NCBI RefSeq assembly: GCF_016236915.1
Contig: NZ_JAEHOK010000016.1
Location: 34,978-98,977 of the forward strand
Reading direction: 5' to 3'
Source: Salegentibacter maritimus
GTDB lineage: Bacteria > Bacteroidota > Bacteroidia > Flavobacteriales > Flavobacteriaceae
Length of the DNA stretch: 64,000 nt
Below, piece by piece: positions 10,342 to 18,400 of the stretch. Under the pieces are notes generated by a model. It saw nothing but the letters and a program-made list of their open reading frames with translations. It was not told the DNA's origin and made no database searches. A program made the position numbers and the translations under genes. How positions within the stretch are numbered: the first letter of the stretch is position 1; every line of letters starts with the position of its first letter.

Positions 10342-10672
10342 GTTAAGTTAGTACGTAAAGAAAATGGCTGTCTGAAAAGTTCTTCAGATCGTCATCCTGA
10401 ATTTATTTCAGGATATAAAAGAATGATAATCTAAACATCTTAGAAGCTGAAACAAGTTCAGCTCGACGAAACTAGACATTTCAAACAGCCTCTTTTTTTG
10501 AATTTATTTCGTGGTACAATTTTCTCCAGGTGGTACTATTCACCCCATTTCAAATTACTTCGCAAACAGCAACAAAACACACAAAACACTAAAAACAAAA
10601 CACTTAGCATTATTCATTAAAACTAATTGCAATAACAGGTATAAGGTTTGAGGGCTTTAATTCAGTTTTCTA
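10342..10672. other. Intergenic region carrying an interspersed repeat
   Basis: This 331-bp spacer lies after the aminotransferase gene. Its first half is filled by a palindromic repeat element (10366-10490), described separately. The rest is AT-rich with no open frame or clear promoter box. Confidence 0.5.
10366..10490. repeat. REP/MITE-like palindromic intergenic element, possible terminator
   Basis: The outer arms GGCTGTCTGAAA (10366-10377) and TTTCAAACAGCC (10479-10490) are inverted repeats matching at 11 of 12 positions. Inside lies a second hairpin around ATCCTGAATTTATTTCAGGAT. The right arm is followed by a T-run, TCTTTTTTT. From memory, sequences of this kind (GTCATCCTGAATTTATTTCAGG with AAGTTCAGCTCGACGA) recur between genes in many flavobacterial genomes. 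It sits just after a stop codon and could act as a transcription terminator for the peptidase-dsbD-aminotransferase cluster. Confidence 0.6.
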
Positions 10673-10864
10673 ATGAAATACTATATGCAACTAAAAAAAA
10701 TTAAAATTCTCACGCTTTTCATACTTCTTGCATTTGGATCTTCATTATACTTGCACAAGAGTTTTTATTATTCCCTGTGGGTAGAAAACCAAATTACCAT
10801 TTTATTTCTACTTTCTATTTTTATTCTATTAGCTGTGCTAGTTGTTAGATTTAGAAAACTATAA
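10673..10864 (+). CDS. Small two-helix membrane protein, unknown function
   Basis: This 63-residue open frame encodes two hydrophobic stretches (about 11-28, LTLFILLAFGSSLYL, and 40-58, ITILFLLSIFILLAVLVV) flanked by basic residues. That is the pattern of a small inner-membrane protein with both ends in the cytoplasm. A second ATG at 10685 is an equally possible start. No family is recognised. It stands alone between a repeat-bearing spacer and a convergent SDR gene. The amino-acid composition argues that it is real, but the short length keeps confidence moderate. Confidence 0.45.
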   Translation: MKYYMQLKKIKILTLFILLAFGSSLYLHKSFYYSLWVENQITILFLLSIFILLAVLVVRFRKL

Positions 10865-10952
10865 AAGTGCAATTTTTACTAAATAATCGAAATTTAATAT
10901 TACAAGTTTTGCCAAGAGAAATTTATTTTTCTTTTCTATTTTATTAAAAGCT

Positions 10953-11729
10953 TTAATCTAAGGTTTGTTCTCCCCCTCCATTTACAAACAACACCTGACC
11001 GCTAGTCCAACTAGATATAGGTGCGGCAAAATACAATACCGCCCCGGCAATATCTTCTGGCTCTCCTAATCGTTTAATAGGGGTACGCGCTAACATTCTT
11101 TTCTCTATTTCGGGAGTAAGTACCGTACTAAGCGCATGGGTGCGCACTGCACCGGGACCAATAGCATTAATGCGAATTTCATCAGGACCATAATCAAAAG
11201 CCAAATTTCTGGTCATATGGTTAATAGCGGCTTTAGAGGATGCGTATGCACTAATAGCCGGACTTTTATTTATAGAAGCCATGGAAGACATATTGATAAT
11301 ACTCCCATAACCAGCTTCCTTCATATGTGGTGCCACCAGTTGGCAAAGTCGCCACATACTAAAAACGTTCATTTCATATACCTTTATAAATTGTTCCACT
11401 TCTATATCATACGGGCTTTCCCTTCCGGCGCCTCCACCCCCTACGTTATTTACAAGAATATGTATCCCGCCAAACTTTTCAATGGTCTTATTTACCAAAT
11501 TTAGCAAAGCTTCATCTTTGGTCACATCGCAATCTATGGCAATAGCTTCCCCTCCTGCCTCATTTATTTCATTTACCGCTTCTTTGGCCGCTTCCAGGTT
11601 ATAATCTGAAACTACCACTTTAGTCCCGTGAGCAGCCAGTATTTTACAACTTGCTTTTCCAATTCCATTGGCACCACCGGTTACAATAGCTGTTTTTCCT
11701 TCTAAATCGAATAATTTTGATGTATTCAT
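10953..11729 (-). CDS. SDR-family NAD(P)-dependent oxidoreductase
   Basis: This is a classical short-chain dehydrogenase/reductase of 258 residues. The cofactor motif TGGANGIG lies near the N-terminus, then NNVGGGG, the catalytic Ser in the INMSSMASINKS stretch, YASSKAA (Tyr and Lys of YxxxK), and a closing GGGEQTLD. It resembles gluconate 5-dehydrogenase and 7-alpha-hydroxysteroid dehydrogenase type enzymes, but the substrate cannot be assigned. I chose the ATG at 11729 rather than the in-frame ATG at 11756. The extra nine residues (MAMPIKNII) come from a repeated intergenic element that recurs near 17.7 kb, so they are unlikely to be protein. The serine hydrolase gene lies upstream on the same strand. 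Confidence 0.88.
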   Translation of the reverse strand: MNTSKLFDLEGKTAIVTGGANGIGKASCKILAAHGTKVVVSDYNLEAAKEAVNEINEAGGEAIAIDCDVTKDEALLNLVNKTIEKFGGIHILVNNVGGGGAGRESPYDIEVEQFIKVYEMNVFSMWRLCQLVAPHMKEAGYGSIINMSSMASINKSPAISAYASSKAAINHMTRNLAFDYGPDEIRINAIGPGAVRTHALSTVLTPEIEKRMLARTPIKRLGEPEDIAGAVLYFAAPISSWTSGQVLFVNGGGEQTLD

Positions 11730-11742
11730 AATTATATTTTTT

Positions 11743-11837
11743 ATTGGCATCGCCAAAGGATATAATACCCCAAGGCTTGCCTCGAAATTAAAAATTTGTT
11801 TACAAAATGTCTCGTAGGCTTGCCCCGAGGTAGTTTT
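11743..11837 (-). repeat. Interspersed repeat, full-length copy
   Basis: Read on the minus strand, this element starts AAACTACCTCGGGG, continues with CAAGCCTACGAG and a second CGAGGCAAGCCTTGGGG block, and ends GGGTATTATATCCTTTGGCG. The two GAGGCAAGCC-like blocks form an internal direct repeat. A shortened copy lies at 17740-17778. It separates the SDR gene from the serine hydrolase gene. Confidence 0.6.
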
Positions 11838-13169
11838 CTATTTATTACTTAAATATTTTGCTACTGCCTTATAAGCTGGCAAAGAGGTAGCATCGTTGGC
11901 GGCATTACCCGCTATGGGGTGGGAAGCAAGGCGAACAATTACCATTTCGGCTGCAGGATCTATATAGATAGTTTGCCCGTGAACTCCGCGTGCTGTAAAT
12001 GCAGTATTCTCATTTTCTGTTATCCACCACATATTCCTATAAGACCAACCTTTAAGGTTTGAATGATTAGATTTTGCAAAAGCCTCTTTACTGCCTCCTT
12101 TCATGATATCGTTAACAACCGCTTTCGGAAAGATTTGTTTATCCTTCCAGTTTCCTTTGTTTCTAATTAGTTCCCCAAAGCGCGCTAAATCCCGTAAACC
12201 GGCGTTTAAGCCTCCTCCGGCAAAAGCTATCCCTTTACTATCTACCTGATAGTAGGCATCCTGCTCCATTCCTATTTTACTCCATATTTTTTCTGATAAG
12301 AGACGGGTTACCGATTTTCCAGTTGCTCTTGAGATTATCCAGCCCAGCGCATCTGAATTTACGGTTTTATAGCCAAAAACCTCACCATGTTCACCTTGTT
12401 TTTCTACAGTTTCAAGATATTCATAATAACCTACGGGCCCCTTATAATTTTTAGGTTTGGGCAATGGGTTACCCGCGGCAGAAAACTCCCAAATATCTGC
12501 TTTAGGATTGGCATAATCTTCACTGTAATTAAGGGCTGTGGTCATATCCATTACCTGGCGTACGGTAGCATCACCATAAGCCGATTTTTCCAACTCGGGT
12601 ACATAGAAAGATGCCAATTTCGTGTCGTCAAGAGAACCTTCAGCAACAAGAATTGAAGCTAAAGTACCTGTAAAAGATTTTGTTAAGGACATTACGGCAT
12701 GAACATCAGATTCGGTTAACCCGGCAAAATAGCGTTCATAAACAACTTTTCCCTTGTGCAAAATAATCATACCATCGGTGTAATTTTCCCAAAGTGAAGC
12801 TTCCCAGGTCATAGGCTTTGTAGCATTCCACGGTATAAAACTTAAAGAATCAATATAGGGATCCAGGTTATACTGAAATGGCTCTGGAGCCCCTAATCCC
12901 CTTGATACATTTTGCGTAGGCAACATTTCCCGCATATGTACAACACTCCATCTTAATGCCGGAAACTTAAAAAACGAACCGTCCCAGGTATGAAGCACTT
13001 TATCTTCAGCCGGAGGAAAGCCCTGCATCCAACCAAAATTGCTGGGTTCACTTTCTTTTGCTGTGAGAAATTGTTCTTTATCTTGCGCTACGGTATTTAT
13101 ACTAAATAAAAATATTACTAGCAATAGCTTTAAAGAGGCGCCGTTTTTATGACTTTGATTTGCATTCAT
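11838..13169 (-). CDS. Exported serine hydrolase (class C beta-lactamase/EstB/NylB fold)
   Basis: This is a secreted or periplasmic hydrolase of the beta-lactamase class C superfamily, 443 residues from the ATG at 13169. It has a signal peptide (LKLLLVIFLFSINTVAQ), the SxxK nucleophile motif in VMSLTKSFTG, a Tyr-containing YKTVNSDALGW as the YxN-type element, and HGQTIYIDP as the KTG-type element. The overall pattern fits 6-aminohexanoate-dimer hydrolase-like esterases rather than true beta-lactamases. A longer reading from a TTG at 13205 adds 12 charged residues before the signal peptide and is less likely. Natural substrate unknown. Confidence 0.85.
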   Translation of the reverse strand: MNANQSHKNGASLKLLLVIFLFSINTVAQDKEQFLTAKESEPSNFGWMQGFPPAEDKVLHTWDGSFFKFPALRWSVVHMREMLPTQNVSRGLGAPEPFQYNLDPYIDSLSFIPWNATKPMTWEASLWENYTDGMIILHKGKVVYERYFAGLTESDVHAVMSLTKSFTGTLASILVAEGSLDDTKLASFYVPELEKSAYGDATVRQVMDMTTALNYSEDYANPKADIWEFSAAGNPLPKPKNYKGPVGYYEYLETVEKQGEHGEVFGYKTVNSDALGWIISRATGKSVTRLLSEKIWSKIGMEQDAYYQVDSKGIAFAGGGLNAGLRDLARFGELIRNKGNWKDKQIFPKAVVNDIMKGGSKEAFAKSNHSNLKGWSYRNMWWITENENTAFTARGVHGQTIYIDPAAEMVIVRLASHPIAGNAANDATSLPAYKAVAKYLSNK

Positions 13170-13205
13170 ATTTCTTATGATTTCGTAATTATCTTTCCGT
13201 TTCAA

Positions 13206-13818
13206 TAAAATTATTTTGATATTAGAACATATTGATCTCTTTTTATCTTTTACGCTTAAATTTCACAAATTTTATACACACAATTTCTATTATAGCTATT
13301 ATGCATTTAGACTTTAAAAGTGTTTGATTTCTTCATAGTAAAAAAGATAAAAGATCACAAAAACACACTGAATACCAATTACATAAGATAATTAAAAATC
13401 TCATCAATAAATAATCGCCCTCCGATTTTTTTAAAATATCTTGCTCTAAATCTAAGTCCAAAGCAAGGGGTATGGATTATGGCTATTCCAAATAAAACCT
13501 CTTAAAATAATGGGTATTGGCTGTAGTCGTATACTTTTTTACTTCATCTTTAAATTAGGCATACATAGGATATGTGGATATTACTGCCCAAAAATGTTTA
13601 GTAAAACGCCTTTTTGAAAACCAGGGGCATTAAATAGAAAGGCTTTTGATTTGGAGGAAAGATTTGAAGCCCCAGCAGATATAGGGGTAAATCTAGATAA
13701 CGAAGTGAATTTAATAAGACATTGAATAAAACATGATATAACCATGTTACCCCAATCTAAATTTCCAGATTTACATCTGGAAATTTAGAACGCTACTAAA
13801 AACGATTATGAGGCTTTT
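13206..13818. other. Intergenic region, possible gene relic
   Basis: This spacer of about 610 bp lies between two minus-strand genes. From 13606 to 13788 one plus-strand frame reads like protein (DLEERFEAPADIGVNLDNEV, then LIRH, a TGA stop at 13723, and IKHDITMLPQSKFPDLHLEI). It has no start and is interrupted, so it may be a decayed gene. I do not recognise a family. The remaining sequence is AT-rich with no clear signal except the hairpin at 13756-13789. Confidence 0.35.
13756..13789 (-). terminator. Perfect 15-bp hairpin after the META lipoprotein gene
   Basis: TCTAAATTTCCAGAT (13756-13770) and its exact reverse complement (13775-13789) enclose a four-base loop, TTAC. It lies 30 bp beyond the stop codon of the minus-strand META-domain gene. 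The stem is strong, but no T-run follows on the minus strand, so termination is plausible, not proven. Confidence 0.5.
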
Positions 13819-14631
13819 TTAATGAAAATAAACTGCTTCAAAAACAGCTAAAGGTGCTCGCCTTCCAATATTTAAATTTAAAACATCTCCTTTAATAGTA
13901 TAATTATTTGCCAGCTCAAAAACCTTTAAAAACTCAGATTCGTTTATGGTAAGATTAGAACAGGCCTTTAAGGTAGCTGCCATTTGAGAGAAATTAATTC
14001 TATTGCCTTCTTCTAAAGCATAGGTACCATTAAATGTATTACAACCGGCAAAACCTTTAATTCTATTGGTATTTGACTCCAATATAAAATAAATTTCCCT
14101 TTCCTGGTTTTCGCTCATTTTCACCTCCTGGCCCCCAAGGCTTTTAAGTTTCCAATACTTTTCTACAACTTCAGGAGTAGATTTCTTAAAAACAGCTAAA
14201 GGACTTCGCCTACCTACATTAAGCATTAACAAATTATCTTTAATGGTATAATTATCAGCCAGTTCAAAAACTTTTAAAACTTCGCTTTCTGCAACAGGAG
14301 TATCAAAACAGGCCATCCGGGTAGAAGCCAGCTTAGAAAATCTAATTCTGTTATTCTCATTCAGGTTATACTCTCCCATAAAAGTATTACATCCGGAAAA
14401 TCCCTGTATCCTATTCTCATTTGCATTTAAAGTAAAATAAACGTGGTTATCTTTATTGCCAGTTATTTCCTGGCCTTCTAATTCTGTAAGAATCCATTTT
14501 TCTTTAGTAATTAATTCTTTATCTGAAAAGTTAGTAACAACATTATCTGCAGGTTCCTGTGTTTTTTTTGAGGTATTACAAGCTATGGTTGTTAAAAGTA
14601 TAAGGGTCAATCCAATTATATTCTTTTTCAT
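13819..14631 (-). CDS. Lipoprotein with two META (HslJ-type) domains
   Basis: This is a predicted lipoprotein of 270 residues with a lipobox at LTTIAC, so it is likely membrane-anchored on the periplasmic side. It contains two tandem META domains (DUF306/HslJ family), at about 45-145 and 155-268. Both carry the same signature: a leading W-L-L segment, FSGCNTFMGEY in the first repeat and FAGCNTFNGTY in the second, then a conserved SEVLKVFELADNYTIK-type helix and GRRxPLAVF ending. The repeats are close enough to suggest internal duplication. In other bacteria such domains are linked to heat-shock or antibiotic tolerance, but the role here is unknown. It sits 1 bp from the end of the deaminase gene and is probably co-transcribed with it. 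Confidence 0.85.
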   Translation of the reverse strand: MKKNIIGLTLILLTTIACNTSKKTQEPADNVVTNFSDKELITKEKWILTELEGQEITGNKDNHVYFTLNANENRIQGFSGCNTFMGEYNLNENNRIRFSKLASTRMACFDTPVAESEVLKVFELADNYTIKDNLLMLNVGRRSPLAVFKKSTPEVVEKYWKLKSLGGQEVKMSENQEREIYFILESNTNRIKGFAGCNTFNGTYALEEGNRINFSQMAATLKACSNLTINESEFLKVFELANNYTIKGDVLNLNIGRRAPLAVFEAVYFH

Positions 14632-14632
14632 C

Positions 14633-15133
14633 TTAGTTATTTTTATGGTATTTTAATTGTAAATCTCTAATTTCTTCTAGAAGTTCTCCTTCATAAGGAC
14701 CTCTAATACTGGTATTCTTAATAATTTTTTCGGCCGAAATAAAATTAAGAGGAGCAGGTTTGGCCTTCACTTCTGCCAACCAGGTACCCAATTGGGCTGC
14801 TGAACTTAAATAAACGATTTCTCCCAATCCTACCCAGGCGTGGGCTGCAGCACACATAGGGCAATGCTCACCGCTGGTATACATAGTAGTAGTGCTTCTC
14901 TCTTCATTAGAAAGATTTTTTGCGGCCCAATGGGCCAATTCAATTTCAGGATGGGCCAGGTTATTAATTTCATTAACCCTATTTCGGGCCGTGGCGATTA
15001 CCTGTTTGTTTTTATTGACTAAAATAGAACCGAAAGGTTCATCGCCGGCCTCAAAAGCCTCTTTAGCCAAAGCAAGGCAGTGTTTTAAATGTTCTACATC
15101 ATTTTGTGTAAAATTAGCTTGAGCTTTTCTCAT
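14633..15133 (-). CDS. Nucleoside/cytosine-type zinc deaminase
   Basis: This is a zinc-dependent deaminase of the CMP/dCMP (cytidine deaminase-like) superfamily, 166 residues. The zinc and proton-shuttle motif appears as HPEIE (the usual HAE with Pro in the middle), and the second zinc motif is PMC within GEHCPMCAAAHAW (PCxxC type). The length and general pattern fit guanine deaminase or similar nucleoside deaminases rather than the shorter tRNA adenosine deaminase TadA. Such enzymes hydrolyse an exocyclic amino group of a purine or pyrimidine base. The next gene downstream is the META lipoprotein, a single base away. Confidence 0.87.
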   Translation of the reverse strand: MRKAQANFTQNDVEHLKHCLALAKEAFEAGDEPFGSILVNKNKQVIATARNRVNEINNLAHPEIELAHWAAKNLSNEERSTTTMYTSGEHCPMCAAAHAWVGLGEIVYLSSAAQLGTWLAEVKAKPAPLNFISAEKIIKNTSIRGPYEGELLEEIRDLQLKYHKNN

Positions 15134-15300
15134 ATTTTCTTTGGTTTCTAATTTATGAATATTGAAAGCTGCCGGTATTAGTTTCTATTTTCAGGCATTT
15201 ACCACTAACCCCTGTTAACTCCAAAGCAAGAATTAAATTATACTTTTTAAGTACAGAAAACCTATAAGATATACTTTCTATTTCTTCAGGTAACTCTTAG

Positions 15301-16464
15301 TTAAGAAGGGCTTTTACCTCTATACACTAAGTATACCAAAAGTAGGGCAAGAGACAAAAGAATTCCTAAAATGGAAACTCCGTTCCATCTAAAATGTTCC
15401 CAGGCTATGGCACCCAGGCTGGTACCTAGCGCTCCACCAATAAAAAAACTTACCATATAAATTGTATTTACCCGGTTGCGTGCCTCTGGGTTCTTTGAAA
15501 AGATAATATTTTGATTCGTAATATGTAAAGCCTGTAGACCAAGATCTACTAATGTAACCCCAATTACTAAACCTATTAAAGACTTTGCTGAAAACAAGAA
15601 AACACCCCAGGACAGGATAAGTAAAATAATTGAATATAGAATAATCTTATTTTTATCAACCTTATCATTTATTTTACCTACTACAGTAGCCGCCAGGGCT
15701 CCTAAAATCCCAAAAAGACCAAAAGCTCCCGTAGCATCACTGCCGTAGCCAAAAGAATCTTCCATTAAGAAAACCAGGGTAGTCCAAAAAGCACTTAATC
15801 CTGCAAAAGCCAATCCTCCCCTAAGTGCGGCCAACCTTAGAGCAGGTTCCGTTTTTAAATAAAACCAAAGAGATTTCATTAAAGTGGTATAACTACCTTT
15901 ATAGCTGGGTTTTATTGCCGGTAATTTAAGTTGGAGCAATATATAGAGTGCTAACATAATTAACGCAGCGGCATAATACATGGCTCTCCAACCAAATTGT
16001 TCCCCTACCAATCCACTTATTACCCGACTTCCTAAAATACCAATAAGCAAACCACTCATTACAATTCCTATGGCACGACCACGGCCTTTATCATTGGACA
16101 ACTCGGCTGCCATGGGAACAAAAAGTTGCGGAATAGCCGATGTAAAACCTATAAAAAAACTACTAATAACAAGTAACAACAAAGAATTTGAGACTGCCGT
16201 AGCTATTAATGCCAAAATCATTAAAAAGAAATCAACGTGTAAAATCTTTTTATTAGATACCTTATCACCTAGTGGAATAATGATTAATAAACCAAGGGCA
16301 TAACCCAACTGCGTAGCAAGAGCTACATTACTTACAGCCGATTCTTTTACAGAAAAGCTTACAGCTATTTGGTGAAGCAGCGGCTGATTGTAATACAAGT
16401 TTGCCACTACCAGGCCGGCTGCAATACTCATTAGGTACAATACTGAATTACTTAGCTGTTTCAT
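15301..16464 (-). CDS. MFS transporter
   Basis: This is a 12-helix major facilitator superfamily transporter of 387 residues located in the inner membrane. The first half contains the LGDKVSNKKILH loop 2-3 motif (a variant of GxxxDRxGRR). The second half contains the corresponding INDKVDKNKIIL loop. The overall look (short, no long loops, drug/sugar efflux type) resembles YnfM/AraJ-type exporters. The substrate cannot be predicted. The gene stands alone on the minus strand, between the deaminase and hydroxyisourate hydrolase genes. Confidence 0.87.
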   Translation of the reverse strand: MKQLSNSVLYLMSIAAGLVVANLYYNQPLLHQIAVSFSVKESAVSNVALATQLGYALGLLIIIPLGDKVSNKKILHVDFFLMILALIATAVSNSLLLLVISSFFIGFTSAIPQLFVPMAAELSNDKGRGRAIGIVMSGLLIGILGSRVISGLVGEQFGWRAMYYAAALIMLALYILLQLKLPAIKPSYKGSYTTLMKSLWFYLKTEPALRLAALRGGLAFAGLSAFWTTLVFLMEDSFGYGSDATGAFGLFGILGALAATVVGKINDKVDKNKIILYSIILLILSWGVFLFSAKSLIGLVIGVTLVDLGLQALHITNQNIIFSKNPEARNRVNTIYMVSFFIGGALGTSLGAIAWEHFRWNGVSILGILLSLALLLVYLVYRGKSPS

Positions 16465-16493
16465 TTAAAAGTACTACTAAAATATAAACAAGC

Positions 16494-16576
16494 ATTGGCA
16501 AGGGGGCATAAACCTATAATTACTGTAGGGTCTATACTAATAATTGTAAAGTAACTACGGTTTTGCCCCTGCCAAT
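16494..16576 (-). terminator. Long imperfect hairpin after hydroxyisourate hydrolase gene
   Basis: ATTGGCAAGGGGGCATAAACC at the left pairs, with a few bulges, with GGTTTTGCCCCTGCCAAT at the right. It lies 15 bp after the stop codon of the minus-strand uraH-like gene, and the minus-strand sequence after it is T-rich. It could be a terminator or an interspersed palindromic repeat. Confidence 0.5.
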
Positions 16577-16590
16577 TTTAAAAGTATTAT

Positions 16591-16998
16591 TTAACTTCCC
16601 CTATAGGTGGAATAACCAAATGCAGAAAGTGTAATGGGCACGTGATAATGTTTTTCATCTTTAATTTCAAACACTACTTCTATGAATGGATAAAAAGTTT
16701 CTTTGCCCTTTTCTTTATAATATTCATTTACAAAAAAGGTGAACTTATAAACTCCATTATTATTCTGGCCTGCAGGAAGAAAGTCATTAACCCGGCCATT
16801 TTCGGCGGTTAAATTTTCGGAAACATAGTCCCAGGATTCCGTTTTATTATTTCTTTTTTCAAGTTTAATAGCAACATTTGCTGCCGGAGCGCCTTCTGAG
16901 ATATCTAAAATATGCGTAGACAACTGGTAACTATCTTCTTGAGCAAATCCCAATGAAGTTAATAGGAACAAGCCAAAAGTTAAAACTACTCTTTTCAT
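16591..16998 (-). CDS. uraH: Exported 5-hydroxyisourate hydrolase (transthyretin-like)
   Basis: This enzyme hydrolyses 5-hydroxyisourate, the product of uricase. The family signatures are all present in 135 residues: STHILDISEGAPAANV at the start of the mature protein, FYPFIEVVFEI in the middle, and the diagnostic C-terminal YRGS tail (here STYRGS, ending the protein). A histidine and arginine pattern expected for the tetramer-centre active site is visible (HYHVPITLSAFGYS). Unusually there is an N-terminal signal peptide (VVLTFGLFLLTSLGFAQ), so the enzyme should act in the periplasm. No uricase, OHCU decarboxylase or allantoinase gene is nearby. Confidence 0.9.
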   Translation of the reverse strand: MKRVVLTFGLFLLTSLGFAQEDSYQLSTHILDISEGAPAANVAIKLEKRNNKTESWDYVSENLTAENGRVNDFLPAGQNNNGVYKFTFFVNEYYKEKGKETFYPFIEVVFEIKDEKHYHVPITLSAFGYSTYRGS

Positions 16999-17060
16999 TT
17001 TCTTTTTTTTACAAAAATAAAAAGGCTTTTACCCTTAAACGTTGACATAAGTCAAGAAAT

Positions 17061-17630
17061 TTAGAGCTTAGCTTTAACCCGGCTTAAAGTAGAAGGAGAA
17101 ATCCCCAAATAGGAAGCTGCCATTTTATTGGAAATTCTTAAAAGGATTCTTGGTTGGTTTTCTATGGTCCATTTTACTTTTTCAAGGGCATTAAATCCCT
17201 GGAAGCCATAAATTCGTTTTTGAGAAGTAATAAACCCAAGTTCCAAAATCTTTCGGTAAACCCGATCTAGCTCCGGGAATTGCTTAATTAATTTATAGAA
17301 GTCTTGCCGTTTACACACCAATAATTCAGATTTCTCCAGGCATTGAAGATATTCGCCTGCGGGTTTTTGATCAATAAAACTCGGTAAAGCTGTACAAAAC
17401 ATTTCTTCAAAAGCAAAAAACCGGGAAGTTTCTATACCCTCTGAATTTAAGGTATAAATACGCATCATTCCTGTGTTGATAAAGTAAAAGTCGGTACAAA
17501 CCTGGGCACAATCTACCAATATTTCATTTCGTTTTGCAGTTTTTAAACTAAAGAAACCGGCAATATAATCAATATCGGTTTCCTTTAAGGAAGTTATGTT
17601 TTGTAGGTATTCTTTAAATTTCTGATACAT
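17061..17630 (-). CDS. Crp/Fnr-family transcriptional regulator
   Basis: This is a cAMP-receptor-like regulator of 189 residues. The N-terminal two-thirds forms the cyclic-nucleotide-binding-type beta roll (EILVDCAQVCTDFYFINTGM is the recognisable segment). The C-terminus has a helix-turn-helix (NKMAASYLGISPSTLSRVKA). It lacks the arginine-serine phosphate-binding loop of true cAMP-binding Crp as far as I can see, as is common for the many short Crp-like regulators of Bacteroidota. It lies upstream of the hydroxyisourate hydrolase gene on the same strand with a 62-bp gap, so it may regulate or be co-transcribed with it. Confidence 0.88.
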   Translation of the reverse strand: MYQKFKEYLQNITSLKETDIDYIAGFFSLKTAKRNEILVDCAQVCTDFYFINTGMMRIYTLNSEGIETSRFFAFEEMFCTALPSFIDQKPAGEYLQCLEKSELLVCKRQDFYKLIKQFPELDRVYRKILELGFITSQKRIYGFQGFNALEKVKWTIENQPRILLRISNKMAASYLGISPSTLSRVKAKL

Positions 17631-17739
17631 CTTATTTTACTTACCTTAAAATTATAAAATTGCTCACGTCTTATACTTGCCTAAAGATGGTTTTACAAAT
17701 AAAGGTTTTTAATTTTTAATAAATTAACTAGCACCAAAT

Positions 17740-17778
17740 AAACTACCTCGGGGTATGATATCCTTTGGCGGTACCAAT
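17740..17778 (+). repeat. Interspersed repeat, internally deleted copy
   Basis: AAACTACCTCGGGG joins directly to TATGATATCCTTTGGCGG and TACCAAT. Both parts match the two outer ends of the 95-bp element at 11743-11837 (14 of 14 bases, then all but about three of 25). The middle, between the two GGGG blocks of the long copy, is absent. This suggests deletion between short repeats, or a modular element. Confidence 0.55.
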
Positions 17779-18013
17779 CAATAGGGTATAAAATAGATTT
17801 ATTTGTATTAAAAGCCAACCTAGGATTATTAAGTCTTGGGTATCGAAATAACCTCAGCGTTTCCTAACAATTTAAAATTGAAAAATCCAGAAAAATGGGC
17901 TGACTATAACTACAGGTATTTTTATTAAATCGGATTAAATTTTAGATTTAGAATAATTTAACTAATTAAAAGGTTTTTTAAACATTCCTTAATTTTTTAT
18001 ACAGAAAAATATT

Positions 18014-18124
18014 GTAAATTGCGAGTTAATATTTTCACTTTTAGTGTTATAGCTATGAATCAGGCTTTCTTAAAACTCAAGATCATCTTTCCGACTTTAC
18101 AAGCACGGGCGAGTGTGCTTTTTT
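18014..18124 (+). ncRNA. Candidate leader RNA/attenuator upstream of the 40-residue protein
   Basis: A small hairpin, AAGCAC (18101-18106), loop GGGCGAGT, GTGCTT (18115-18120), followed by a T-run, is a typical intrinsic terminator lying 125 bp before the small ORF at 18249. The preceding 90 bases form no ORF. This may be a premature terminator in a leader or the end of a small RNA. The 5' end is a guess, and no known RNA family is recognised. Confidence 0.3.
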
Positions 18125-18248
18125 AACCTGTTTTTCCTTTATTAATTATTTTACAGTCCCTAATTTGGGAGTATAACTCGCTATATAAAGGTTTTAGTAT
18201 ACAGGTTCGTTCTTTTGAAAAATTGTGTTGAATATTAATTTATTTGTC

Positions 18249-18371
18249 ATGGCAAAACGAGGTTCTAATCTAAAAACTTCTAAAAAAGATTTAAAAGCAA
18301 GAAGGCAGGAAAAAGCTGCTCGTAAGTTGGAAGAAAAAAAGTTGAAAGGACGCAAATCAAGAGTTTCGTAG
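18249..18371 (+). CDS. 40-residue highly basic protein, unknown function
   Basis: This short open frame encodes a 40-residue protein, extremely rich in Lys and Arg (MAKRGSNLKTSKKDLKARRQ at the start, GRKSRVS at the end), probably one long charged helix. Such composition is typical of RNA- or ribosome-associated small proteins, but I do not recognise the family. It is followed by a strong terminator at 18401-18443 and preceded by a long leader. Both support real expression as a single gene. The opposite-strand open frame over it is a shadow. Confidence 0.55.
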   Translation: MAKRGSNLKTSKKDLKARRQEKAARKLEEKKLKGRKSRVS

Positions 18372-18400
18372 TAAAAATTAAATAATAAAACCAAGTATAA

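Larger units (their letters stand above)
17631..18248. other. Intergenic region with repeat remnant and structured leader
   Basis: This region of about 620 bp holds a short copy of the interspersed repeat at 17740-17778 and a leader with a small intrinsic terminator at 18101-18124 upstream of the 40-residue protein. The rest is AT-rich with no gene visible. Confidence 0.5.

Noticed and set aside
11730..11756. Upstream in-frame ATG of the SDR gene (MAMPIKNII extension)
   Set aside because: These codons overlap the interspersed repeat also found near 17.74 kb, so they are not part of the protein. The next ATG directly precedes the SDR fold.
13170..13205. TTG start extending the serine hydrolase by 12 residues
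   Set aside because: It would put charged residues before a signal peptide that already starts well at the ATG 13169.
16465..16590. Short gap between MFS and uraH genes as a possible small RNA
   Set aside because: The hairpin there is explained by termination of the uraH transcript. Nothing else supports an RNA gene.
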